Assembly: GCA_016784425.1 (NCBI GenBank)
Contig: JADHUQ010000037.1
Span: forward strand, 1 to 15,065
DNA from: Candidatus Delongbacteria bacterium
GTDB taxonomy: Bacteria > CAIWAD01 > BS150m-G50
Direction: 5' to 3'
DNA length: 15,065 nt
Shown: piece after piece, positions 1 through 7,339 of the stretch
How positions within the stretch are numbered: position 1 is the stretch's first letter
How the letters are laid out: each line of letters opens with the position of its first letter
Program-made: the position numbers and the translations under genes
Notes under the pieces: generated by a model
The model's input: only the letters and a program-made list of their open reading frames with translations
Told to the model about the DNA's origin: nothing
Database searches by the model: none

Positions 1-118
1 ATCTTTGGATCACGGCATTTGTGAGACCAGGTAGATTATCAGCTTAAGGGCTGATATCTTTGGATCACGGCATTTGTGAGACCAGGTAGATTATCAGCTT
101 AAGGGCTGATATCTTTGG
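1..118. repeat. 55-bp tandem repeat, two full copies plus start of a third
   Basis: Bases 1-55 and 56-110 are identical, and 111-118 repeats the first 8 bases of the unit before the sequence diverges. Each unit ends in an inverted repeat, ATCAGC/GCTGAT with a 6-base loop (38-55 and 93-110), which could form a short hairpin or bind a dimeric protein. The perfect identity suggests recent duplication or active homogenisation. The array may continue upstream of the window. I do not recognise the family, and nothing nearby shows its function. Confidence 0.9.
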
Positions 119-325
119 CCCGCGGCGTGACACACCCTCACCCTCTACCCCTTTTGCAGCTGACGGTACAACCTGCTCACCCTGCGAATATACTTTTGCT
201 TACCGCTCACGTTGGCTAAATTCAGCCTGTCTGCCAAGCAGATTTCAACAGGACCCAGGCGAAACAGCCGACTCTACTGGAGAACCGCAGGGATAAACGT
301 CGATAATTGAAAAGCGAGGCAACGA
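119..325 (+). other. Non-coding leader upstream of the signalling operon
   Basis: This stretch has no credible gene. It should hold the promoter of the first operon, but no strong sigma-70 pair is visible. TATACT at 189-194 resembles a -10 box but has no good -35 partner. TTGCTT (196-201) and TAAATT (217-222) are separated by only 15 bases. I found no -24/-12 (sigma-54) pattern. A small hairpin, TCTGC-CAA-GCAGA, lies at 230-242. Confidence 0.5.
316..319 (+). promoter_or_regulatory. Ribosome binding site deciding the TTG start of the first kinase
   Basis: GAGG ends 6 bases before the TTG at 326. The receiver-like fold begins immediately after this codon (Y-T-V-L-V-V-D-D-D), so a later start would break its first beta strand. 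This supports TTG as the true start. Confidence 0.6.
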
Positions 326-2785
326 TTGTACACTGTCCTGGTCGTCGACGATGACCGGAGCGCACGCGAGACTGTAACCGGCCTGGTTAAAGGGGAGGAC
401 TACAACCCCCTGCAGGCTGACAGTGCTACTTCAGCTCTGGCTGTCGTGCAGAGCTACCCGGTTGATGTCGTGCTCTGCGCAGATAGCCTGCCCGACAACG
501 ACAGCGAGGTGTTGTTGTCAGCTATCAAGCAGCAATTTCCCACTATCGAAGTGATCATGGTAACGAAGTTGTCTGCTCTGGAGGCTGTGAAGCTGTCCAT
601 CAGGAATCCCGCTTTCAAATACATCAGTAGTCCAGTCGATGCCACTCACCTGGCGGAAACCCTCTCAGAGGCTGTCGCACGGGTGCGCAGCCAGGAAGAT
701 GTTTTACAGGATCTGACCCAGCTCAATGATGAGAAACAACTACTGGTTGAGTCACTGAGGGAGGAGCAACAATCCCTCAGCCGGCTGGAAAGCGAGTTCC
801 GCAGCTTCACGGAAAATTCAGGGGACCTCTTTCTCCGTATCGACCAACAGCAACGCTTGACCTATGCCAATACCGCCTGCCGTAAGTTGCTGGGTTTCAG
901 CCACCATGATCAGGAACCTGCTCCGTTGTTTTTCAGGAGGGTGATACACTCTGCCGACCTGGAGCTGTTCCAACAAGGCCTGGAAAGTATTTTTACCCGG
1001 CAAAGTACCTTTGAAACCCTCTCACTGCGTGTACGGACCCCTGATCAATCAACCCGCTGGGTTCAGCTCTCCATCACGGCTATCTCCACAGGGGAGGAGT
1101 TTCTCGGCGTCACCTGTACAATCCATGATCGTACCGACAATTACATCGCCCAGTATAATCTGAAGCAATCAAACCGCAACCTGCATGTACTGAAAAAATT
1201 TGACGACCTGCTCAGTCAACATCTTGACTCCGATGACCTCGAAGAGCAGGTTCTGCAGGCTCTGGTCAGGGAGTTTAACCTGACCGCAGCTCTGATGCTG
1301 GCACCCCACTCCCGGGGACTTCAACTGGTTGCAGCCGGTGGTCGCAGGATTGGCCTGGCTGACGGTGAAGTCCTGGAGCCGGGTGAACAGCTGGACCGGT
1401 TACTCAACTCGCCAAGTCCGGTACAGGTGGCCAGCTGGCAACCGGAGGAATATGCCGGCAACCCCTGGGAGTCGCTCGGCAATGGCGAAACCCTCCAGGT
1501 CGGCTTTCTTCACTGTTCACTCAGCGAAGGGTTGCAACGCTATATCCTGCTGCTGGATGCCAACCGCGACTTCGCCACTGTTTCCAACCTCCACCTCCTG
1601 AGTCTGATTGTCACCAGCTTGGCACGCAGTATTGCCAACAACCTGTTGTTCCGTGTTATTCGCGATGCCAAATCGGACTGGGAAGCAACCTTCGATTCCA
1701 TGCCGGACATGATCGCCGTAGTAGACAAAGCTGCCTGTATTCTGCTCAGCAATCGAGCGCTGGCTCAGTTCGCCAATCAGGAGGCCGCCTCCCTGGAGGG
1801 AACCGCTTTCTGCGATCTTTTCTTCAGCAGGGACGACCCGCTCTACCAGGAAATCGAGCAGCTTATCAAGCGTGGTGAATCCAATACTCTGGCCAGCAAC
1901 GCCAACCCCCGGGAGCAGGAGTTGCTGTTTCGCATTGTACCCAACATTTTCAGCAGCAAAAAGATCAGCATCATTACTGTCCAGGATATCACCGAAGAGC
2001 AGCAGATGCTCGAGAGGAATCGTGAACTGGAGCTGCAGCTGTTCCAGGAAGCACGACTCTCCTCAATCGGTCTGCTGGCCTCCGGGATCGCTCACAATTT
2101 GAACGGACCGCTGATGACAATCATGGGTTCACTCGAGTTGGCCCTGAGCCGTGACCCGGAAAGTGAAACATTGCGCCGTGTCCAGCGCCAGTCACAGGTG
2201 ATGAAGGAAATTATTGGTAACCTGTTGACCAAAAGCAGGCGGGATCAGGAGACCTTCACCCGGGAATTGGATCTGAATCAGCTGTTGCAGGAACAGCTTG
2301 ATTTCCTCAACGCAGATATGCGGTACAAACATCAGCTCAAGAAGCGGATCAATCTTGATCTGGCTTTTCCCCACATCCGTGGTGTTTATTCCGATTTTTC
2401 GCAGGTCGTCAACGCTATTCTGAACAACTGTATTGAAGCCATGGCAGAAACCGAGCGCAAGGAACTGTTGGTGCGAACCACTTTTAATGATGGTAAAGCA
2501 TTGCTGGAGATAGCCGATACAGGCAGCGGCATGGACCGTGACACCCAGGAGAGCATGTTTGACCCCTTCTTTACTACCAAGCAGGCACTCGACCCCGCTT
2601 CCGCCGACTACCAGGGTGGCTCCGGCCTCGGTATGACAACTGTTTATAATATCCTTAAGAATTACCAGATCAGGATTGAAGTGGATTCCGCGCCCGGGCA
2701 GGGGACGAAGTTCTTTATCTATTTCCCCTCTGCTCTGCAGGTGACAACCCCACAACTGGAAGAGAAGGTTGAGGATCATGAGTGA
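326..2785 (+). CDS. Soluble hybrid-type sensor histidine kinase: pseudo-receiver-PAS-GAF-PAS-HisKA-HATPase
   Basis: This is an 819-aa cytoplasmic sensor kinase with no membrane segment. Residues 1-120 resemble a response-regulator receiver, followed by a coiled coil (about 120-160), a PAS domain (about 160-275), a GAF-like domain (about 285-430), a second PAS (about 445-560), a dimerisation/phosphoacceptor helix pair (about 565-640) and a GHKL ATPase (about 690-805). The ATPase has an N-box (FSQVVNAILNNCIEAM), a G1 box DTGSGM (D731), an FFTTK motif and a GGSGLGM G2 box. The likely phosphoacceptor is H590, in AHNLNGP. The residue after it is Asn, where most kinases have Glu or Asp. The receiver keeps D8-D10 and T80, but the phosphorylated Asp position is Ala52 (Asp53 adjacent) and the conserved Lys is Ser102, so it is probably not phosphorylated. 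The gene overlaps the next kinase by 8 bases. The ligand or signal is unknown. Confidence 0.9.
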   Translation: MYTVLVVDDDRSARETVTGLVKGEDYNPLQADSATSALAVVQSYPVDVVLCADSLPDNDSEVLLSAIKQQFPTIEVIMVTKLSALEAVKLSIRNPAFKYISSPVDATHLAETLSEAVARVRSQEDVLQDLTQLNDEKQLLVESLREEQQSLSRLESEFRSFTENSGDLFLRIDQQQRLTYANTACRKLLGFSHHDQEPAPLFFRRVIHSADLELFQQGLESIFTRQSTFETLSLRVRTPDQSTRWVQLSITAISTGEEFLGVTCTIHDRTDNYIAQYNLKQSNRNLHVLKKFDDLLSQHLDSDDLEEQVLQALVREFNLTAALMLAPHSRGLQLVAAGGRRIGLADGEVLEPGEQLDRLLNSPSPVQVASWQPEEYAGNPWESLGNGETLQVGFLHCSLSEGLQRYILLLDANRDFATVSNLHLLSLIVTSLARSIANNLLFRVIRDAKSDWEATFDSMPDMIAVVDKAACILLSNRALAQFANQEAASLEGTAFCDLFFSRDDPLYQEIEQLIKRGESNTLASNANPREQELLFRIVPNIFSSKKISIITVQDITEEQQMLERNRELELQLFQEARLSSIGLLASGIAHNLNGPLMTIMGSLELALSRDPESETLRRVQRQSQVMKEIIGNLLTKSRRDQETFTRELDLNQLLQEQLDFLNADMRYKHQLKKRINLDLAFPHIRGVYSDFSQVVNAILNNCIEAMAETERKELLVRTTFNDGKALLEIADTGSGMDRDTQESMFDPFFTTKQALDPASADYQGGSGLGMTTVYNILKNYQIRIEVDSAPGQGTKFFIYFPSALQVTTPQLEEKVEDHE

Positions 2786-4328
2786 TATCCTGATTGTCTG
2801 TCACCAGGCAGAGCTGGCGACTCAGTTGACTGACCTCCTGAAGCAGGTGGGATTCGAAGTTGACTCCGTTAACACCATTCCTGATGGAGAGCAGAGTTGG
2901 CAACAGGAGAGACAGCCGTTGCTGCTGCTTGACCATGTGGCACTCACTACTCCGGGAGTGATCTGGTTCAGCGTGTCTGGAGCCACCCCCCGCGTGATTC
3001 TCTTGCAGGATGGAAGCCCTCCAGTCAGGATCTCCCCACACCATTATCTTCGCCTCTGTGGTGTGATAGAGACACCCTGGAGGGGAGAGCAGGTAGCAGC
3101 TCTGGTGAACAACGCCCTGCTTCTGACCCGGGCTGTCACTCTTCCGGAGGTGGCAACACCAGCTGCAGATTCCGTTTCCCCCGGTGTGGTTAATCACTAC
3201 GATCAGGAACTGGTCGAGGTGATTCTGAATGCCAAACGGGAATGGCAGGCGATTTTCGATTCTGTCCAGGAGCTGTTGCTGGTGGTTGACCGAAAGGGCA
3301 GGGTCCATCGTCTCAATCTCGCCGTTCAGCAGTTGTATCAGGAACCATTCGCACAACTTATCGGCGCTGTCCTGTCACCAGATATGCTGGCGATTCTGCG
3401 GCAGGAGGAGAATCCCCCTTTGCAGGTGATCAGCGATTTTAAACTGCTGAACCGTTCTCCGGTGGTGACGGGGCAGTGGGAATTCGGGATGCTGCCGCTG
3501 AAAACAGGTGAGGAAACTGAGACCTTCCTGCTTTCGGGTCGTGATGTAACCGAGCGAGAGCGGTTGCGGGTGCGCCAGAAGGAGCTGGAACTGGAACTGA
3601 TGCATGAAGCCAGACTCTCCAGCGTAGGACTGTTGGCTTCCGGGTTAGCACACAACCTCAGTACACCGATACAGGGCATTCTCGGTTACACACAGCTGTT
3701 GCAGCGTGAGTATCCGGACGATGAACGACTGAACCGGTTGCAGACGATGAGTCACAACCTCAAGCAGATTATTGAAAACCTGATGCAGAAACTGCGGCGT
3801 GATCAGCATAACGAGGAGACCCTGATCGACCTCAATGAGATACTGCAGGAGGACCTGAAGTTTCTGGAAGCGGATCTCTATTACAAACATCAGATCGAAA
3901 AGGACTTTCAGTTTGCCCCACAGTTGCCTCTGTTACTTGGAATTCATGGAGATTTTTCGCAGGCAATCATGAATATCGTGTCCAATGCGGTCGATTCTAT
4001 GTTTGAACGGCAGCGAAGGATACTGACGATACGCACCTCGCTGCAACAGGATCGGATCATGCTGGAAGTTACCGACACAGGTTGCGGTATGACCCCGGAG
4101 GTCCAGGCCAACATCTTTACGCCCTTCTTCACCTCCAAACCTACCCGCAACGAGAGGGTAGGGGAGGAGCCAACCGGCACCGGACTCGGACTGGCCAGCG
4201 CCCGACACCTGTTGCAGAAATACAATGTCATTATCAAGGTTGCCAGCAAACCTGGTGAGGGCAGCTGCTTCAAACTGCTGTTTCTTCACGGGAACAGAAG
4301 TAAACAGGACAGTCCGCCTGGGATGTAA
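2778..4328 (+). CDS. Soluble sensor histidine kinase with degenerate receiver-like N-terminus, PAS, HisKA, HATPase
   Basis: This is a 516-aa cytoplasmic kinase counted from ATG 2778. AGAAGG at 2763-2768 gives a sensible ribosome site; an in-frame TTG at 2769 is less likely. Residues 1-115 follow the alternating strand/helix pattern of a receiver. D52 sits at the usual phosphosite, but Cys8-His9 replace the acidic pair, Gln77 replaces Thr/Ser and Thr99 replaces Lys. A PAS domain follows (about 140-255), then the HisKA helices with likely phosphoacceptor H292 (AHNLSTP), then the ATPase (about 385-500) with DTGCGM (D433), FFTSK and GTGLGL boxes. As in the kinase upstream, Asn follows the His. 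The kinase cores of the two proteins are clearly alike (ARLSS-GLLASG-AHNL, FL-AD--YKHQ), so they are tandem paralogues. The N-terminal fold assignment is inference. Confidence 0.88.
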   Translation: MSDILIVCHQAELATQLTDLLKQVGFEVDSVNTIPDGEQSWQQERQPLLLLDHVALTTPGVIWFSVSGATPRVILLQDGSPPVRISPHHYLRLCGVIETPWRGEQVAALVNNALLLTRAVTLPEVATPAADSVSPGVVNHYDQELVEVILNAKREWQAIFDSVQELLLVVDRKGRVHRLNLAVQQLYQEPFAQLIGAVLSPDMLAILRQEENPPLQVISDFKLLNRSPVVTGQWEFGMLPLKTGEETETFLLSGRDVTERERLRVRQKELELELMHEARLSSVGLLASGLAHNLSTPIQGILGYTQLLQREYPDDERLNRLQTMSHNLKQIIENLMQKLRRDQHNEETLIDLNEILQEDLKFLEADLYYKHQIEKDFQFAPQLPLLLGIHGDFSQAIMNIVSNAVDSMFERQRRILTIRTSLQQDRIMLEVTDTGCGMTPEVQANIFTPFFTSKPTRNERVGEEPTGTGLGLASARHLLQKYNVIIKVASKPGEGSCFKLLFLHGNRSKQDSPPGM

Positions 4329-4365
4329 GGCTACCGCTGACTGTAGAAAGGTACCTCTTGCAGGC

Positions 4366-4372
4366 AAAGGAG
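4366..4372 (+). promoter_or_regulatory. Ribosome binding site deciding the GTG start of the phosphatase
   Basis: AAAGGAG lies 6 bases before GTG 4379. An in-frame TTG at 4358 sits upstream of this site and has no comparable site of its own, so GTG 4379 is preferred. Confidence 0.65.
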
Positions 4373-4378
4373 AGAGAA

Positions 4379-5971
4379 GTGAAATCGACTGGCACTGTAC
4401 AACTGCTTGAACAGCTACAGCAGTGGCAGTTCCCCGCAATTCTGACCGACGCATCCGGTAAAGTGTTGGAAGAGAACATCACCAACTTTGACCTGAAAAT
4501 TACTGACCAGCTGCGGGAGCTGCTGGTCCGGTATCAACCCGGTTCTGTCTTCAATTGGGGTGAGCGGGGAATGCGGGTGCTTCCCGGGCCGGGTTGCTCT
4601 GCCGGTGAGCGTCTGTTTCTCATTGTACCGCCGGAGCAGGCCCAGATGGAGCAGTTGCAGAGTGAATTAGACGATTACACCGACAAAGTCGAGAAGATGC
4701 ATTACCTGCAGGAGATGTTGGAAACCAGAGGGGCTGAACTCAACATCGCCCATCAGCGTTTACTGGACAATTCCCGCAAGCTGGAGCAAACAGGTAAAGA
4801 GCTGAAGGAACGGCAGAGCCAGATGCAAAACAACTTTGACATTGCCCGTCGGATTGTCGAGGAGTTGTTTCCATTTCCAGCCGTGCGTCACGGTGATATT
4901 ACCGTTTTTGGACGAACCCATGTCGCCAACAATCTCAGCGGCGATTTTTTTGAAATTATAAGTCAGCGGCCTGACGAATTGACTGTCATCCTGGCTGATG
5001 TCTCCGGCCACGGTCTCCCCTCGGCGATGATACTGATGATGACCCGCCTGCTCTTGAATACATTCAGTTCCTCCACCATGATGCCCCGTGACCTGCTGCT
5101 GCTGACCCATGGCGAGTTGTATGACAATATCCCCAGGGGAAATTTCATCGCCTTCGGTGTTTTGAATATCAACCGCAACAACAACATGATCCGCTACAGT
5201 ATCGGCGGCCTCTACGCCGCGCTGGTGGTGCGTCCGGATGCTCCAGGTCTGCTGGAGTTGCCTACCAATAACTTCTCGCTTGCCTTCAAGGAGGAGTGCG
5301 AGTTCGAAGACGAACTGTTTCAGCTGCTGCCGGGTGACAAGGTGGTGCTTTTTACCGATGGTCTGCCGGAAACTGTCAACGGGCAGGGGGAGTATTTTGA
5401 CCTGCCGCGGATCCATCATATTCTGGAGGAGGAGAGACACTTGACCGGACACAGTCTGCGAAGACGTCTGTTTGCTGAACAGAACCGTTTCATCGGCGGT
5501 GCCCCTATCCAGGATGACACTTCGATTATGGTTATTGAAATGGACATAGAACCGCTGTTCGAATCCACCATTACTGACTCTTCCGCTGAGTTGTCAGAAG
5601 TAATGGCACAGCTTACACCCACTATCAACTGGCAGTTGAATGATCCTGAACTGGTGAACCGTCTGAATGAAGTTCTGGAGCAGGCGGTTCGCAATGGAGT
5701 CGAATCCTGTGAGCGAAACCAACTTCCCGTGGTGGTAAAGCTGCAGTTGTTCCGCCGTCACCGACAGCTGAAAATCAGGGTCACGGATAACGGACCCGGT
5801 TACCAGCGCCCGGCTGGTTCAGACGAAGACAGTGACCACCTGGTTGTTGCAGGTGCAGTTACTCGCGGGTTCAGGGTCTTCAGTGAGATCCTGGATGAGA
5901 TCTATCTTAATGAAGAGGGTAATGAATTTAATCTGGTAAAATATCTGGAGGAGGATGACTATGGAGATTAA
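4379..5971 (+). CDS. SpoIIE/RsbU-type PP2C serine phosphatase with C-terminal HATPase-like domain
   Basis: The product is a 530-aa soluble protein. An N-terminal segment of about 85 residues is followed by a long coiled coil (about 90-155), a PPM/SpoIIE phosphatase domain (about 160-395) and an RsbW-like HATPase domain (about 420-525). Metal-binding acidic residues of the phosphatase are visible at D189 (SGDFFE), D207 (ADVSGHG), D327 (FTDGLPE) and D379-D380 (DDTS). By family, such enzymes dephosphorylate a STAS antagonist, and one is encoded immediately downstream. The C-terminal domain keeps DNGPG, but the N-box reads E431-V-L-E-Q435 with Gln in place of the Mg-binding Asn, and the G2 region reads TRGF rather than GRG(L/M). 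It may therefore bind a partner rather than act as a kinase. The gene is 50 bases after the second kinase and overlaps the STAS gene. Phosphatase function is well supported; the role of the C-terminus is inference. Confidence 0.9.
   Translation: MKSTGTVQLLEQLQQWQFPAILTDASGKVLEENITNFDLKITDQLRELLVRYQPGSVFNWGERGMRVLPGPGCSAGERLFLIVPPEQAQMEQLQSELDDYTDKVEKMHYLQEMLETRGAELNIAHQRLLDNSRKLEQTGKELKERQSQMQNNFDIARRIVEELFPFPAVRHGDITVFGRTHVANNLSGDFFEIISQRPDELTVILADVSGHGLPSAMILMMTRLLLNTFSSSTMMPRDLLLLTHGELYDNIPRGNFIAFGVLNINRNNNMIRYSIGGLYAALVVRPDAPGLLELPTNNFSLAFKEECEFEDELFQLLPGDKVVLFTDGLPETVNGQGEYFDLPRIHHILEEERHLTGHSLRRRLFAEQNRFIGGAPIQDDTSIMVIEMDIEPLFESTITDSSAELSEVMAQLTPTINWQLNDPELVNRLNEVLEQAVRNGVESCERNQLPVVVKLQLFRRHRQLKIRVTDNGPGYQRPAGSDEDSDHLVVAGAVTRGFRVFSEILDEIYLNEEGNEFNLVKYLEEDDYGD
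5947..5954 (+). promoter_or_regulatory. Strong ribosome binding site for the STAS gene
   Basis: GGAGGAGG lies inside the 3' end of the phosphatase gene, 6 bases before ATG 5961. An in-frame ATG at 5955 directly abuts this site, so 5961 is the better start. This strong site may give the antagonist higher translation than its neighbours. Confidence 0.7.
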
Positions 5972-6308
5972 CACCCGCGCAGAGGGGGATGTAACTGTCA
6001 TCAGGGTTGAGGGCAACCTCATTGGCGGTAACACCAATCAGCTTTCCGGTGAACTGATGAAGTGTATTACGGAGAAGCGGGTCAACATCCTGGTCAATCT
6101 GGCCCACACCGCTCAGATGGACAGTTATTCCATCGGTGTGCTTGCCAGTACCGGCAGCGAATTGAGTAAACTGGGTGGAGTGCTGAAGTTTACCGAGTTG
6201 CAACCGTTTATCGAAAATCTCTTCGAGATGATGCGTATGACCAATCTCTTTGAGACCTACGATACGGAAACCGATGCAATACGGAGTTTTCGAGCGGCGG
6301 ATGACTGA
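5961..6308 (+). CDS. STAS-domain anti-sigma-factor antagonist (SpoIIAA/RsbV type)
   Basis: The product is a 115-aa single-domain STAS protein, close to the length of B. subtilis SpoIIAA and RsbV. The hallmark segment reads QMDSYSIGVL, where the family has (M/I)DSSGLGVL. Ser55 directly after Asp54 aligns with the Ser phosphorylated in SpoIIAA and RsbV. By family, the unphosphorylated form binds an RsbW-type kinase and releases its target, and the kinase inactivates it by phosphorylating this Ser. Here the phosphatase is encoded just upstream (11-bp overlap) and the RsbW-like kinase just downstream (8-bp overlap), so both expected partners are present. The next residues, Tyr56-Ser57, replace the usual Ser/Thr-Gly. 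ATG 5961 was chosen on the strong ribosome site at 5947-5954. Confidence 0.92.
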   Translation: MEINTRAEGDVTVIRVEGNLIGGNTNQLSGELMKCITEKRVNILVNLAHTAQMDSYSIGVLASTGSELSKLGGVLKFTELQPFIENLFEMMRMTNLFETYDTETDAIRSFRAADD

Positions 6309-7203
6309 TCAACGCACAATTCTACTGGCAGATGATGATGTGGCTTTGTTGGAGGTTCTCCAGGAATTCCTGCAGCTGCAGGATTTCAAGGTGGTCCCCT
6401 GTGTCAACGGCCGCGAAGCACTCACCCGGTTGAAGCAGGAGCCTGTCGATCTCGTATTGACCGATATGTACATGCCGGAGCTAACCGGCATTGAACTGAT
6501 CGAGCGGGTACGGCGTTATGATCATAAGGTACCGATCATCCTGCTCACCGGCTACAGCACGGTTGAATTGACTATTGACGCCCTCCGCGCCGGCGCTACC
6601 AACTTCATCGTCAAACCTTTCAACCTGGAGGATATGCTCAAAATTGTTCAGGTTTCCCTGACGCGGTTAGAAGAGGAGGGGCGCTTCACCAGGGTCAACC
6701 GGTTGCTTACCGATTTTCGCCGTTCCTTCACTTTACCGAGTGCGGAGGGGGAGGTTGCCCATCTGATCAGACTCTTTCAGCATGATCTGCAGGGATTCGG
6801 CTTTTCACCCATCCAGATCTCAAACTACCTGCTTATGCTGCAGGAGTTGCTTTTCAACGCAATTTACCACGGTAATCTCGAGATAAGCTCGGAAGTGCGA
6901 GGAGAGGGTATTGACGGGCAACTTAAATTCCAGGAACTGGCAACTACCCGGATGGCGGATCCCCATTACTCCGATCGAAAGATTCAACTGTCCTGGATCT
7001 GGACCGAATCACACCTCGAGGTCATAGTAAAGGATGAAGGTCCTGGTTTTGACTGGCGCTGGTGGATGGAGAAGACCCGTAAACTGGACACACTGGGTTC
7101 TTCCGGGCGTGGAATGATGCTGGTGCAGTCTTTTGCCGATCAATTGCAGTTCAACGAGCAGGGCAACGAAACCACCGCCTTGCTGTCGCTTCCGACCGAT
7201 TGA
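6301..7203 (+). CDS. Response regulator with RsbW-like serine kinase / anti-sigma output domain
   Basis: This 300-aa protein joins a canonical receiver (about 1-120) to an RsbW/HATPase_c_2-type domain (about 150-300). The receiver has D11-D13, phosphoacceptor D55 (LTDMYMP), T83 and K105, so it should be phosphorylatable. The ATPase domain has an intact N-box (E182-L-L-F-N186), a G1 box D245-E-G-P-G and a G2 region GSSGRGMM (266-273). The expected role is to phosphorylate the STAS protein encoded just upstream, or to bind a sigma factor or other target, with receiver phosphorylation tuning the choice. It is the only intact receiver in this operon, hence the likely target of both kinases. ATG 6301 overlaps the STAS gene by 8 bases and has no good ribosome site, suggesting translational coupling. 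An upstream in-frame start near 6250 would add residues outside the receiver fold and was not used. The final partner is unknown. Confidence 0.9.
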   Translation: MTDQRTILLADDDVALLEVLQEFLQLQDFKVVPCVNGREALTRLKQEPVDLVLTDMYMPELTGIELIERVRRYDHKVPIILLTGYSTVELTIDALRAGATNFIVKPFNLEDMLKIVQVSLTRLEEEGRFTRVNRLLTDFRRSFTLPSAEGEVAHLIRLFQHDLQGFGFSPIQISNYLLMLQELLFNAIYHGNLEISSEVRGEGIDGQLKFQELATTRMADPHYSDRKIQLSWIWTESHLEVIVKDEGPGFDWRWWMEKTRKLDTLGSSGRGMMLVQSFADQLQFNEQGNETTALLSLPTD

Positions 7204-7209
7204 CTTCTC

Positions 7210-7242
7210 ACGAAGTATAAACAGTACCTTTATCTTCGTTTT
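7210..7242 (+). terminator. Candidate intrinsic terminator of the signalling operon
   Basis: ACGAAG (7210-7215) pairs with CTTCGT (7234-7239). After a bulged T (7216), ATAAA (7217-7221) pairs with TTTAT (7229-7233), leaving a 7-base loop. A short T-run (7239-7242) follows. The stem is AT-rich and the T-run short, so it may be weak, but it starts 7 bases after the last stop codon, as expected for an operon end. Confidence 0.5.
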
Positions 7243-7339
7243 GGAATTTCGCTTGCCCGAGAAGAGGGTTGGATGTAGTTTTTGCTGTGCTTGACGCCTG
7301 ATATCACTGCCGGGGTCCGCTGAAATTAACGGAATACAA

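Noticed and set aside
1..118. CRISPR array
   Set aside because: The copies are directly adjacent with no unique spacers between them, so this is a simple tandem repeat.
2192..2779. Long open frame of 195 codons on the minus strand within the first kinase gene
   Set aside because: It lies wholly opposite a well-supported kinase core, and its translation shows no recognisable domain; it reflects codon bias of the real gene. The same holds for the other long antisense frames at 2715-3356, 4760-5452 and 13113-13781.
7269..7286. Sigma-54-like -24/-12 element upstream of the small gene (TTGGAT ... TTTTGCT)
   Set aside because: The distance between the GG and GC pairs is one base longer than the consensus, and the CAC part of the -24 box is missing.
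7291..7296. TTGACG as a -35 box for the small gene
   Set aside because: No -10-like hexamer lies 16-18 bases downstream; the region there is GC-rich.
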